Below, one piece after another: positions 1 to 7,991 of a DNA stretch of 64,000 nucleotides; position 1 is the stretch's first letter; each line of letters begins with the position of its first letter. The position numbers and the translations under genes are program-made. The notes below the pieces were generated by a model. The model was not told the origin of the DNA and did no database searches. It was given only the letters and a program-made list of their open reading frames with translations. Origin of the DNA: Chloroflexota bacterium (GTDB lineage: Bacteria; Chloroflexota; Dehalococcoidia; Lucifugimonadales; UBA3495); the NCBI GenBank assembly GCA_009840165.1, contig VXOG01000059.1, positions 1-64,000 of the forward strand, read 5' to 3'.

Positions 1-42
1 CGGCATAGGTCAATGGGGCGGTGTCATCCATGTACAGTGGAT

Positions 43-85
43 TTTTACCGGGATGGATAGGATGGACGGGATATACAGGATTTTG
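43..85 (+). repeat. GGAT-type dispersed repeat (family D)
   Basis: A run of imperfect units of the type GGAT-NNA-(C/T)AGGAT. Related copies lie at 1909-1955, 7099-7130, 7939-7965, 11125-11150, 12443-12480, 16267-16299, 17560-17597, 19804-19838 and 25262-25290. Confidence 0.6.
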
Positions 86-96
86 TATGTGGGGGA

Positions 97-126
97 TTCC
101 TGGATTCCGGCTTTCGCCGGAATGAC
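97..126 (+). repeat. Hairpin repeat of the GGATTCC-GGAATGAC type (family A)
   Basis: TGGATTCCGGCTTTCGCCGG followed by AATGAC; the inner CCGGC/GCCGG and the outer ATTCC/GGAAT pair to form a hairpin. The same element, with compensating stem changes, recurs at about ten other places in the window. Confidence 0.8.
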
Positions 127-312
127 GAGTAGAAATTCCACCAACTGCGTAAGTCCCATTACAGATCGGGCATAGTGGGTAGGCATCAGACGCTCCGCGG
201 GACATACAGGATGGTTTGATGTGAGAGATACCCGCTGCATAGCATTGACGCGCGTGAATCCGGCGGGCTTTCCAGTTCGTAGTTACGGCATCGACAATAG
301 GGGGCATTGATA

Positions 313-1950
313 ATGAGTATTGCCAGATTGCGGCGGATACTGCCGGGAATAGCACTGATCGCCGGATTGATGGCGATGGCGTTGAGTTGCGGGGGCGCGG
401 CTGAGGAGGCGGCGGCGCCGGCGGCGCCGCATCCTGCGTCCGATTTGGCGGTAGAAGAGTGGAGTTCCTCTGGGGCAGCAGCGCAAATGCCGGCTGCGGC
501 GGCTCCTCGTCAACCCCGGGTTCAAACGGAATCGGCCGCAGCTATGCCGACTACGGCCCCACAGGCGATGTCGGCCAGCGAACCAACGTTGGACGCCGGT
601 CCTCCCGGCGCGCCCGGCCCAGCCGGGTATGACGGCCAGAAGTCGCTACTGGGACTGGCAGACTCAGACGATTCCATGGACACTAGTTCATTGCAGCAGC
701 AGAGCGGGCGGCAGTTGATCGTGGAGGCTTGGATCAGCCTGGAGGTGGGCGAAATTGACGGCGTGGTGCGGCAGGTGGAGGCGATGGCCGGTCAACGAGG
801 CGGCTGGGTTGAGTCGGCGGACATCGTGGGGGAGGCTGGCTACCGCACCGCGACCATCAACGTGCGGGTTCCGGCAGACCGGTTCGACGACGCCATGCAG
901 ACGCTGCGGGGGTTGGGGAGAGTAACCGACGAGGGAGTGTCGTCCACAGACGTTACGGATCGGCTCATCGACAACGAGGCGCGGATGACGGCGTGGAAAA
1001 CGCAGGAAGAGCGGTTGATTGTGCTGCTGGAAAACGCGGCGACAGTGGAGGACGTAATTGACATCGAGCGTCGCATCTCGGAAGTGCGTGCGGACATTGA
1101 GAGCGTGGCGGCGACGCAGCGGAACTTGGAGAACCGGGTGGCGGCGTCTTTGATCAGGGTCCACCTGCATCTGCCGGGGCGGTTTGCCAGCGATCCGCCC
1201 AATGGGTCGCTGACCCTGGCAGTGGGGGATCCGGGCAGCACCGCCGACAGCATCGTGGGGCAGGTCGAAAGTCTGAACGGGTACGTGGGCGGAAAACGGG
1301 AATTCCAGGAAGGGCGCGGGCAGGTGGTGGAGTTGACCGCTTACGTGAAGCCTTCGGATCTGGCCGGGCTGATGGACTATGCGGCGACGCTGGGAGAGCC
1401 GTCGGAGCGGAGGCTGAATTCGGTTGGGCCGTCGCCGGTGGGAGATACCCCGAACGCGCGGTTTTCGCTGAGGATTCGCTCGAACGTTGACTCAGCGGCG
1501 TCGCTGTCGTTGAGCGCCCCGGAACCGATTGCAGCGGCGGGGGAGATTCGGGCGCGGGCGGAATCGCTGGGCGGATACGTGGAGATCTGGAACGAGTCGC
1601 GGTGGGATGACGGGGAACATGAGAACGTGCACATGGAGCTAGTGGTGCGGGCGTCGGACCTGCGGGACATCATGGACTTCGGGACGACGCTGGGCGACGC
1701 TGAACGCTGGGAGTTTGAATCGGTGGGGCAGGGCGCGACGGACGCGGCGCCCAACTCACGGTTGACGGTTGACGTGTACACGGATCGCGACGGCGAGATG
1801 GTGTGGCTGATCGTCGTAATCATCGTGGCGGGAGTCGCGGCGCTCGGCGCGGTGGCGGCAATCGCGGTTTGGGTGTTGCGGCGGAGGCGAGAGGCATCGT
1901 CGGAACCGTCTGAATCAGGATTCGCCGGATTAGAGGATTCACAAGATTAA
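313..1950 (+). CDS. DUF4349 domain lipoprotein
   Basis: Predicted 545-residue surface lipoprotein of unknown function. The N-terminus has a short basic region, a hydrophobic stretch and a lipobox (ALSC) with the modified Cys near residue 26. An Ala/Pro-rich low-complexity linker follows to about residue 130. Then comes a DUF4349-type core: beta-rich segments around a long helix with the pattern TDRLIDNEARM...EERLIVLL, typical of this family. A second, related half occupies about 290-490. A C-terminal transmembrane helix near 500-525 is followed by an Arg-rich cytoplasmic anchor. I chose ATG 313, preceded by GGGG with 8 bases spacing, over the in-frame TTG at 307. The last dozen codons lie inside a GGAT-type repeat. 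The gene stands alone, convergent with mfd. Confidence 0.8.
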   Translation: MSIARLRRILPGIALIAGLMAMALSCGGAAEEAAAPAAPHPASDLAVEEWSSSGAAAQMPAAAAPRQPRVQTESAAAMPTTAPQAMSASEPTLDAGPPGAPGPAGYDGQKSLLGLADSDDSMDTSSLQQQSGRQLIVEAWISLEVGEIDGVVRQVEAMAGQRGGWVESADIVGEAGYRTATINVRVPADRFDDAMQTLRGLGRVTDEGVSSTDVTDRLIDNEARMTAWKTQEERLIVLLENAATVEDVIDIERRISEVRADIESVAATQRNLENRVAASLIRVHLHLPGRFASDPPNGSLTLAVGDPGSTADSIVGQVESLNGYVGGKREFQEGRGQVVELTAYVKPSDLAGLMDYAATLGEPSERRLNSVGPSPVGDTPNARFSLRIRSNVDSAASLSLSAPEPIAAAGEIRARAESLGGYVEIWNESRWDDGEHENVHMELVVRASDLRDIMDFGTTLGDAERWEFESVGQGATDAAPNSRLTVDVYTDRDGEMVWLIVVIIVAGVAALGAVAAIAVWVLRRRREASSEPSESGFAGLEDSQD

Positions 1951-1955
1951 CGGCA
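1909..1955 (+). repeat. GGAT-type repeat covering the stop codon of the DUF4349 gene
   Basis: Begins CTGAATCAGGATTCGCCGG and continues with GGATTCACAAGATTAACGG. It matches the start of the copy at 17560 and the end of the copy at 7939. The stop TAA at 1948-1950 lies within the repeat. Confidence 0.6.
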
Positions 1956-2047
1956 CGGGGATTCAAGTGTCAGGCAGACGTGGGGATCTGGTGTCGGCGG
2001 CGACGGCGACGGGCGGGGTTGGCGGGGGGGCCGGTGTTGGGGGCGGA

Positions 2048-5000
2048 TTAGGGCGCGCCCGGCGCACCATTAGGGGGTGGGCACGGGATTCCGGCCTGCG
2101 CCGGAATGACGGTGGGGGCCGGTGTGTCAGTGGGGGCCGGTGTGTCAGTGGGATCCAATGTGTCAGTGGGGGCCGGTGTGTCAGTGGGTTGGGATTGGGC
2201 GGCGACGAGGGCGGCCTGCATTTCGTCGATGAAGGATACGACGCGGCGCAGGGCGCGAGCGATGCGGGCGAGACCGTGGTCGGCGTCGCCGGCCGTGCGG
2301 ATTTCCATATCGCGGCGGCCGACACGGATGCCGGGGCCCATCTTGTTCTGGAGGGCGAACCGGGCATCGCCGACGGGCTGGCGGAACACGACGGTGACGA
2401 TACCGTCGCCGGAGCCGTCTATGGACTCTACGCCGGCGGCTGCACCCAGACAGCGGAGGTCGGTTATCGCCAGCAGGTTTTCCACAACGTCGGGTAGGGG
2501 GCCGAAACGGTCCTGCATATCGGCGCGGACGGCCGGGACGTGATCGCGGTCGGCGATGTTGGTGAGACGCTGGTAAAAGGCCAGGCGTGCCGGCAGGTGG
2601 GTGATGTAGTCGGTGGGGATCACGGCAGGGACGGGCAGGTCAATGCGCGGCGGTGGGGCCGTGTCGGCTGAGGACGCGCCGGCGGTATCGTTGTCGAGAT
2701 CCTGGACGGCTTGGGCGAGCAACTCGGAGTAGAGGTTGAGGCCGACGGCGTGGATCTGGCCGCTCTGGTCGGCGCCCAGGAGGTTGCCGGCGCCGCGGAT
2801 TTCCAGGTCGCGCATGGCGATGCGGAACCCGGAACCGAGTTCATTGGCCTCCAGGATGGCGTGGATGCGCTGGCTGGCGGTGTCGGTGATTTCATGATTG
2901 TCGGGAAGCAGGAGGTAGGCGTAGGCGCGGTGGTCGCCGCGACCGACGCGACCACGCAGCTGGTAGAGCTGGGCGAGGCCGAAACGGTCGGCGCGGTCGA
3001 TGATGATGGTATTGACGTTGGGCATATCGAGGCCGGATTCGATGATGGTGGTGCAGACGAGGACGTCGGCCTCGCGGTTGGCGAAGGCGACCATCACGTC
3101 CTCAAGCTCGGACTCGGGCATCTGGCCGTGGCCGATGGTGAAACGGGCCTCCGGCACCAGTTTCTGGAGCTCCTCGGTGACGTGCTGGATGGTGCGGACG
3201 CGGTTGTGGAGGAAGAAGACCTGTCCGTCGCGTTCCAGTTCGCGCAGGATGGCCTCGCGTACCAGATCGGCGCTGTCCTCGGATACGAAGGTTTTGACGG
3301 GCAGGCGCTCTTCGGGCGGCGTGTGGATCACGCTCATGTCGCGGACGCCGGCGAGGGCCATGTGGAGGGTACGTGGGATTGGCGTGGCGGTGAGGGTGAG
3401 GACGTCAACCTCGGCGCGCATCTGCTTGAGGCGTTCCTTGTGGGCGACGCCGAAACGGTGTTCCTCGTCCACGATGACGAGGCCGAGGTTGTTGAAAGCG
3501 ACGTCCTTCTGGAGGATGCGGTGGGTCCCAATGACGATATCGACCGCGCCGGACTTGGCGGCTTCGACGACCTCGGTTTGCTCCTTGTGGGTGCGGAAGC
3601 GGCTGAGCACCTCCACCTTGACGGGATAAGGAGCGAGACGTTCGGCGAAGGTGGCGTAGTGCTGCTGGGCCAGGACGGTGGTGGGCACGAGGACAGCGAC
3701 CTGCATACCCTCGTTGATAGCCTTGAATGCGGCGCGGAGGGCGACCTCAGTTTTGCCGTAGCCCACGTCGCCGCAAATAAGGCGATCCATCGGCTTGGAC
3801 ATTTCCATGTCGTTCTTGACTTCATCGGCGGCGCGGAGTTGATCGGGGGTTTCCACATAGGGGAACGAGTCTTCCAAGTCGCGCTGCCACGCAGCATCGG
3901 GTCCGAAGCGGTGGCCGGAGACGGTTTCGCGGGTGGCGTAGAGTCGGAGCAACTCGGCAGCGATTTCGCGGGCGGCTCCCTTGGCGCGATCCTTGATGCG
4001 CTGCCACTCCGAGCCGCCGAGGCGGGTCAGGGTTGGCGCGTGGTCGGTGGCGGCGACGTATGCGCCGAGACGGTCGAGTTGTTCCGTGGGTACATAGAGG
4101 CGGTCGTCGTCCGCGTATTCGAGGACGAGGTACTCGCGGTCTTCGCCGGTGGATTCGAGATGAGTGGTTCCGACGAACCGGGCGACGCCGTGGTCGATGT
4201 GGACGACGTAACTGCCGGGCGTCAGATCGGCCAGGGAAACGGCGTCGCCGAGGTCGCGGCGCACACTGGGCGGGCGGTAACTACGCTGCTTAACGGTGCC
4301 GAACAACTCGGCGTCGCTGTACACTGCGACGGGCGGTGCGTTCCCGCCGGCATCCACCTGCCAGCCCTTGCGGAGCGCGCCGTGGAGCAGATAGACGCGG
4401 CCGGCGCGGGGACGGGCCGGCAGGTCTTCGACGATACTAGCGGACAGGCCGGCATCCTCCAGCAGTTCACCAAGGCGTCCGGCGTGCTGGCTGACGGCGA
4501 CGACCGCGCCATCGGCGGAGATTCGCGCCGCAACATCGTCGGTGAAAGCAGGCAGGCCGGCCAGGGTGTCAGGCAGGGTTTCGACGAGGCGGGAATCCTC
4601 GTCGGTTCCCCAGCGGAGGATGTCCACGGTGGCGACGCCGGACGCGGCGAGTTGGGCGCGGACGGTTTCCCAATCGGCGGTGGGCGAAGGAAAGCCGTAG
4701 GGCAGTTCACCGCGGGCCTGGCGGGCGGCGCGCTGCTGCTCGTACCTGGCATCCTGTTCCTCGGCTTCGCCGGCGAGACGAGCCGGGCGGTCCAGTACCA
4801 GGATGGCGTTGTTGGGGATGTAATCGGCCAGGGTGTGGGAATTGAGCAGACCGTTGTAGAAGGACAGCACCTCGGGGTTGGGGTCGATGAGCAGGTTGGA
4901 CAGCTCTTCCTGAAATCGCGCGACGGACGGGCCGGAGCATGGTGAGAGGTCGATGCGGCTGCGGCGTTGGTCGAACATCGCCGGGTCGCAGAGGTCGGTG

Positions 5001-5737
5001 AGTTGCTCAGCAGCGGCGATGACGTTGAGGGTTTCGGCGTCGGCGATGGAGCGTTGGGTTTCGGGGTCGAACCGGCGGATGGTGTCGATCTCGTCGTCCC
5101 AGAGCTCGATACGGTAGGGCAGGTCGGCGTTGGGGGGAAAAACGTCGAGGATGCCGCCGCGGAGGCTGAATGAGCCGGGGGTTTCGACCTGGGGTTCTCG
5201 GCGGTAGCCGAGTTGGACCCAGGCGGCCAGGGTGTCGTCGAGGGAGCGGATGCGGTGATCTTTGGCCAAGGGGCCGGCGTTCTCGAATGACGGATGGCGT
5301 CCCAGAGCCAGGTCGGGAGGAATGGTGAGGCGCAAAGCGGACGAAACCGAGGCCACAACTATGGGCGGGGTTGCGCCATCGGGATCATCTTGGTTGGCGG
5401 CCAGGGACGCGAGGGCGGTGAGCCGCTGGTTTCCGGTGCGAGCGTCCACGGAGAGACGCTCGAAGGGCAAGACCTCGGACTCGGGCAGCAGGAACACGGG
5501 GGCATCGTCGCCGAGGTAGGCGAGGAGCTGGTCGTGGAGGCGGCGAGCGTCGTCCAGCCGGGGGGCGATGACGACGACCGGGCGCTGCTGGAGTTGCCAG
5601 AGGGAGGCGAGGTATAGCGGCTGATGGTCGGGATGGATGGTGAGGGTGGACTGAGCGCTGGGCGCGTCCAGGTTGCGCAGGTGGCGTTGGAGCCAGGGTT
5701 GAGCGCCGAGTAGGGAGAGGAGTCCAGTTAGAGGCAT
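2048..5737 (-). CDS. mfd: Transcription-repair coupling factor Mfd
   Basis: Superfamily 2 translocase of 1229 residues that removes RNA polymerase stalled at DNA lesions and recruits UvrA. The order is a degenerate UvrB-like region (1-350), the RNA-polymerase-interacting domain (YVVHIDHGVARFVG, about 510-570), helicase motor with Walker A GDVGYGKT (about 656-663), DEEH box (about 756-759) and the TATPIPRT motif, the TRG region, and the C-terminal TRCF domain. The true family sequence ends near residue 1175. The last 50 or so residues are a Pro/Thr/Asp repeat plus a translated hairpin repeat, so this protein is longer than the usual 1100-1180. Start ATG at 5737. A TTGAAT/TACAAT promoter lies about 75 bases upstream. 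Confidence 0.97.
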   Translation of the reverse strand: MPLTGLLSLLGAQPWLQRHLRNLDAPSAQSTLTIHPDHQPLYLASLWQLQQRPVVVIAPRLDDARRLHDQLLAYLGDDAPVFLLPESEVLPFERLSVDARTGNQRLTALASLAANQDDPDGATPPIVVASVSSALRLTIPPDLALGRHPSFENAGPLAKDHRIRSLDDTLAAWVQLGYRREPQVETPGSFSLRGGILDVFPPNADLPYRIELWDDEIDTIRRFDPETQRSIADAETLNVIAAAEQLTDLCDPAMFDQRRSRIDLSPCSGPSVARFQEELSNLLIDPNPEVLSFYNGLLNSHTLADYIPNNAILVLDRPARLAGEAEEQDARYEQQRAARQARGELPYGFPSPTADWETVRAQLAASGVATVDILRWGTDEDSRLVETLPDTLAGLPAFTDDVAARISADGAVVAVSQHAGRLGELLEDAGLSASIVEDLPARPRAGRVYLLHGALRKGWQVDAGGNAPPVAVYSDAELFGTVKQRSYRPPSVRRDLGDAVSLADLTPGSYVVHIDHGVARFVGTTHLESTGEDREYLVLEYADDDRLYVPTEQLDRLGAYVAATDHAPTLTRLGGSEWQRIKDRAKGAAREIAAELLRLYATRETVSGHRFGPDAAWQRDLEDSFPYVETPDQLRAADEVKNDMEMSKPMDRLICGDVGYGKTEVALRAAFKAINEGMQVAVLVPTTVLAQQHYATFAERLAPYPVKVEVLSRFRTHKEQTEVVEAAKSGAVDIVIGTHRILQKDVAFNNLGLVIVDEEHRFGVAHKERLKQMRAEVDVLTLTATPIPRTLHMALAGVRDMSVIHTPPEERLPVKTFVSEDSADLVREAILRELERDGQVFFLHNRVRTIQHVTEELQKLVPEARFTIGHGQMPESELEDVMVAFANREADVLVCTTIIESGLDMPNVNTIIIDRADRFGLAQLYQLRGRVGRGDHRAYAYLLLPDNHEITDTASQRIHAILEANELGSGFRIAMRDLEIRGAGNLLGADQSGQIHAVGLNLYSELLAQAVQDLDNDTAGASSADTAPPPRIDLPVPAVIPTDYITHLPARLAFYQRLTNIADRDHVPAVRADMQDRFGPLPDVVENLLAITDLRCLGAAAGVESIDGSGDGIVTVVFRQPVGDARFALQNKMGPGIRVGRRDMEIRTAGDADHGLARIARALRRVVSFIDEMQAALVAAQSQPTDTPAPTDTLDPTDTPAPTDTPAPTVIPAQAGIPCPPPNGAPGAP
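2085..2112 (+). repeat. Hairpin repeat (family A) inside the mfd reading frame
   Basis: GGGATTCCGGCCTGCGCCGG followed by AATGAC. On the minus strand it is translated as part of the Mfd tail (VIPAQAGIP). Confidence 0.8.
2110..2190. repeat. Tandem 18-bp repeat in the mfd 3' end
   Basis: About four copies of an 18-base unit built on GTGGGGGCCGGTGTGTCA, one copy diverged to GTGGGATCCAATGTGTCA. Read on the minus strand they encode repeated Pro-Thr-Asp-Thr-Pro-Ala. The array abuts the family-A hairpin. Confidence 0.85.
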
Positions 5738-5820
5738 GTTGGTTCCGAATAGTCAGATTTTGAGCGGGCGGGGTTAAACACGGCGACGCGGGACTGACCG
5801 ATGGGCAGCCCCGTGGGGAT

Positions 5821-5850
5821 ATTGTACGTGCCGGGCGGGTTGGGATTCAA
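5821..5850 (-). promoter_or_regulatory. Probable mfd promoter
   Basis: On the minus strand TTGAAT (5845-5850) and TACAAT (5821-5826) are separated by 18 bases. Transcription would start near 5814, giving a leader of about 77 bases before the mfd ATG. Confidence 0.5.
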
Positions 5851-5869
5851 CAGAATCGACGGTGGTGCG

Positions 5870-5878
5870 TGATACAAT
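5870..5878 (+). promoter_or_regulatory. Possible extended -10 promoter for proB
   Basis: TGATACAAT is an extended -10 (TG, one base, TACAAT) about 29 bases ahead of the proB ATG. No good -35 is visible. It faces away from the mfd promoter. Confidence 0.35.
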
Positions 5879-5906
5879 TCACATAGTTGGAGTGTTGATT
5901 GGCGTC

Positions 5907-7091
5907 ATGTCCACAGTGCGGAACAATCCCGGTTATGCTTCGGCGTCGCGCGGGCAAGCGGGTTACCGTCGCATTGTGGTGAAGGCGGGCACCAACGTGC
6001 TGGCCGGCGGCAGGACGGACGGCGGTGTGGATACGGATGTGATGGCCAGCCTGGCGGACCAGATGTCGCTTTTGGCGGCGGTGGACGGGACGCAGACGCT
6101 GCTGGTGACGTCGGGCGCAATCGCGGCGGGACGGCAGGCGCTGGCGGAGCGGATCGCGGTGCCGGCGATTCCAGACATCCCCACGCGGCAGGTACTGGCG
6201 GCGTTGGGGCAGAGCCGGCTGATGAGCGCGTATGCCGGCCTGTTTGAGCAGCGGGGCATCGTGGTGTCCCAGGTGCTTCTGACCATCAAGGACATGGCGC
6301 AGCGGCAATCGTACCTGAACATCCGGAACACGCTGTTGTCGTTGCTGGACCTGGGCGTCCTGCCCATCGTGAACGAAAACGACGTGGTGGCCGCCGACGA
6401 GATAGGCGAAGTGTTCGGCGACAACGACCGCCTGTCATCGCTGATTGCGACGCTGATTGACGCGGATTTGCTGGTGATTCTGTCGGACGTGGACGGGTTG
6501 TACACATCGGATCCCAAATCGGACCCGACGGCCACGCGGATTGATACGGTGGATTTTGTAGATGACCGGGTAATCGCCATGGCGGGGGAACATCGCAACG
6601 CCTGGGCGCGGGGCGGGATGCCGACCAAGCTCGACGCGGCCAGACTGGTTACCACGTCGGGAATCGCCATGAGCATCTGTCGGGGCAGGGATCCCGATGT
6701 GGTGGTGAAGGTGGCGCGTGGCGAGCCGGTGGGGACGTATTTCCGACCGGCGAGCAGCAAGCTGGAGGCGCGGAAGCGATGGATGCTGAGCTGCCTGGGG
6801 GATAGCGGCTGGGGTGAAGTCGTAGTGGATCAAGGAGCGGTGTCGGCGTTGCGCAGGAACAGCGTGAGCCTGCTGCCGGCCGGAGTGCGGCGCGTGGTGG
6901 GAGGCTTCGAGCGGGGGGACATCATCTACATCTCGGATCCGGACGGGAACCACGTGGCGTGCGGGATGGCGAATTATCCGGCGGGCGACGTGGCGAGAAT
7001 CCAGGGGATGCGGTCGGACCGGATTGTGGATACGTTGGGTTACCACTACGGGCAAGAAGTGGTACATAGAAACAACCTGGTGTTGCTGTGA
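5907..7091 (+). CDS. proB: Glutamate 5-kinase ProB
   Basis: First enzyme of proline synthesis; it phosphorylates glutamate to glutamyl 5-phosphate. The protein is about 394 residues: an amino-acid kinase domain (VVKAGTNVL near residue 22, SGAIAAGR near 70, NEND near 155) followed by a C-terminal PUA domain from about 300, the normal architecture. I chose ATG 5907; in-frame upstream codons to 5862 lack family similarity. proA lies 900 bases downstream, separated by two accessory genes whose base composition differs from both pro genes. The proB stop is followed at once by a GGAT-type repeat. Confidence 0.95.
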   Translation: MSTVRNNPGYASASRGQAGYRRIVVKAGTNVLAGGRTDGGVDTDVMASLADQMSLLAAVDGTQTLLVTSGAIAAGRQALAERIAVPAIPDIPTRQVLAALGQSRLMSAYAGLFEQRGIVVSQVLLTIKDMAQRQSYLNIRNTLLSLLDLGVLPIVNENDVVAADEIGEVFGDNDRLSSLIATLIDADLLVILSDVDGLYTSDPKSDPTATRIDTVDFVDDRVIAMAGEHRNAWARGGMPTKLDAARLVTTSGIAMSICRGRDPDVVVKVARGEPVGTYFRPASSKLEARKRWMLSCLGDSGWGEVVVDQGAVSALRRNSVSLLPAGVRRVVGGFERGDIIYISDPDGNHVACGMANYPAGDVARIQGMRSDRIVDTLGYHYGQEVVHRNNLVLL

Positions 7092-7098
7092 GGTTGGG

Positions 7099-7130
7099 TT
7101 TTACATGGATAGATAGGATGAGCGGGATTA
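7099..7130 (+). repeat. GGAT-type repeat (family D), left flank of the proB-proA insert
   Basis: TTTACATGGATAGATAGGAT then GAGCGGGATTA; the final A is the first base of the next start codon. A copy of the same family lies just after the inserted gene pair. Confidence 0.6.
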
Positions 7131-7504
7131 TGAATTTCAACGAAAAATTGCGGGAACGGTTGGAGTTGCTGCACGCTGGCAAGTTGACCGACGTTCCTTA
7201 CGCCATAACCTTGCTGGAAGTGGCCAAGAAGGCCCACCTCAACGGACAGGATAACGCGCCCCGCTTACTCCTGGACGCCATTGACCATCGCATCAGGGAA
7301 ATTGACCCGGACAGCGACCCCTGGGAAGCGGCGCAACGGATGGCGAAGGAGAAAAGTAACTCTGGAATAGAAGGCGCCTACTGGGGCGTGATGATTCTGG
7401 AAGAGGACTTCCAACGCGAGGGACGCTACCACCCCGATGACTGGCAGTTGAGTTTTGACGTCGCTGAAATTCTAATCTGCGCTCTGGACCTGGAATATGC
7501 TTGA
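7130..7504 (+). CDS. Hypothetical protein, first gene of a pair inserted between proB and proA
   Basis: Predicted soluble 124-residue protein that I do not recognise. It is helical and charged, with no signal peptide or membrane segment, and ends with an acidic region (DVAEILICALDLEYA). ATG 7130 is the likely start; it abuts a GGAT-type repeat, whose GAG/GGG bases may serve for ribosome binding. The next gene starts inside its last codons (ATGCTTGA overlap of 8 bases), so the two are translationally coupled. Codon third positions are C-rich, whereas proB and proA are strongly G-rich, suggesting separate ancestry. A two-component toxin-antitoxin-like arrangement is possible but unproven. Confidence 0.6.
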   Translation: MNFNEKLRERLELLHAGKLTDVPYAITLLEVAKKAHLNGQDNAPRLLLDAIDHRIREIDPDSDPWEAAQRMAKEKSNSGIEGAYWGVMILEEDFQREGRYHPDDWQLSFDVAEILICALDLEYA

Positions 7505-7928
7505 CCTGACCGCCGCCGATTACGCCGGCTACGCCGAGTCCCGGTTAACACGAGCCCGACGACGCTTTGACCTTACCGAGTCGCAATCTTACACGGAACG
7601 CCGGGGGGAGCTGGCACAAATCGCGTCGTTAGTGTGGGACGCTACCATTGACATGGTCTCGGCCCTCGCACTGCTGAACGGAGTGGCGTTGACCGGTCGA
7701 TCTTCCGATATGAGCGATTATGCAAAGCGCAGGCTACCGGACGCTTATATGGATTGGCCGGGGCCAGCCAGGCTGCACAACTTCCAGCACAAACCTAACC
7801 ACCCAGAGCCTAGGTTTCAGCTGGCTTGCCGGCGCGCCGGCAGTGTGTTGTCGCTGCTCAACCAGCAACTGCCGGCGCACCTGCAACTGACGTCGGAATG
7901 CTGGGAATGGCTGGCGAGGCCGGCGTAA
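7497..7928 (+). CDS. HEPN/PaREP1-like small protein
   Basis: 143 residues, all-helical. The pattern WDATIDMVSALALLNG in the middle and RLHNFQH later resembles the PaREP1/HEPN superfamily, whose members pair a WxxA helix with a C-terminal LHxNF-type segment. RLHNFQH fits R-x5-H, compatible with the Rx4-6H motif of HEPN ribonucleases. The family call is from pattern recognition only. It overlaps the preceding gene by 8 bases and is followed by another GGAT-type repeat. It sits between proB and proA and shares the deviant composition of its partner. Other HEPN-like candidates are at 35160 and 55557. Confidence 0.55.
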   Translation: MLDLTAADYAGYAESRLTRARRRFDLTESQSYTERRGELAQIASLVWDATIDMVSALALLNGVALTGRSSDMSDYAKRRLPDAYMDWPGPARLHNFQHKPNHPEPRFQLACRRAGSVLSLLNQQLPAHLQLTSECWEWLARPA

Positions 7929-7938
7929 TAGGGTATTG

Positions 7939-7965
7939 GTTTCCTGGATGAACAGGATTGACGGC
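7939..7965 (+). repeat. GGAT-type repeat (family D), right flank of the proB-proA insert
   Basis: Contains CCTGGATGAACAGGATTGAC, in the same orientation as the copy at 7099-7130, so the accessory pair is bracketed by related direct repeats. Confidence 0.55.
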
Positions 7966-7991
7966 ACTAGGTTTTTTGAGAGGATGGTGGC

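Larger units (their letters stand above)
1..312. other. Gene-free left end carrying dispersed repeats
   Basis: I see no convincing gene in the first 312 bases. The stretch holds a GGAT-type repeat (about 43-85) followed by a hairpin repeat (97-126). The short open frames here are translations of those repeats. The next gene has a GGGG ribosome-binding stretch at 301-304. Confidence 0.6.

Noticed and set aside
10-240. 76-residue open frame on the minus strand at the left end
   Set aside because: Contains VIPAKAGIQ, the translation of the hairpin repeat; no support as a gene.
2110-2190. Possible CRISPR-like array in the mfd 3' end
   Set aside because: Units of 18 bases are directly adjacent with no spacers; it is a coding tandem repeat. 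The same applies to 63588-63666.
2711-4945. 744-residue open frame antisense to mfd
   Set aside because: Shadow of a G+C-rich gene on the other strand; no recognisable domain, and Mfd fully explains the region.
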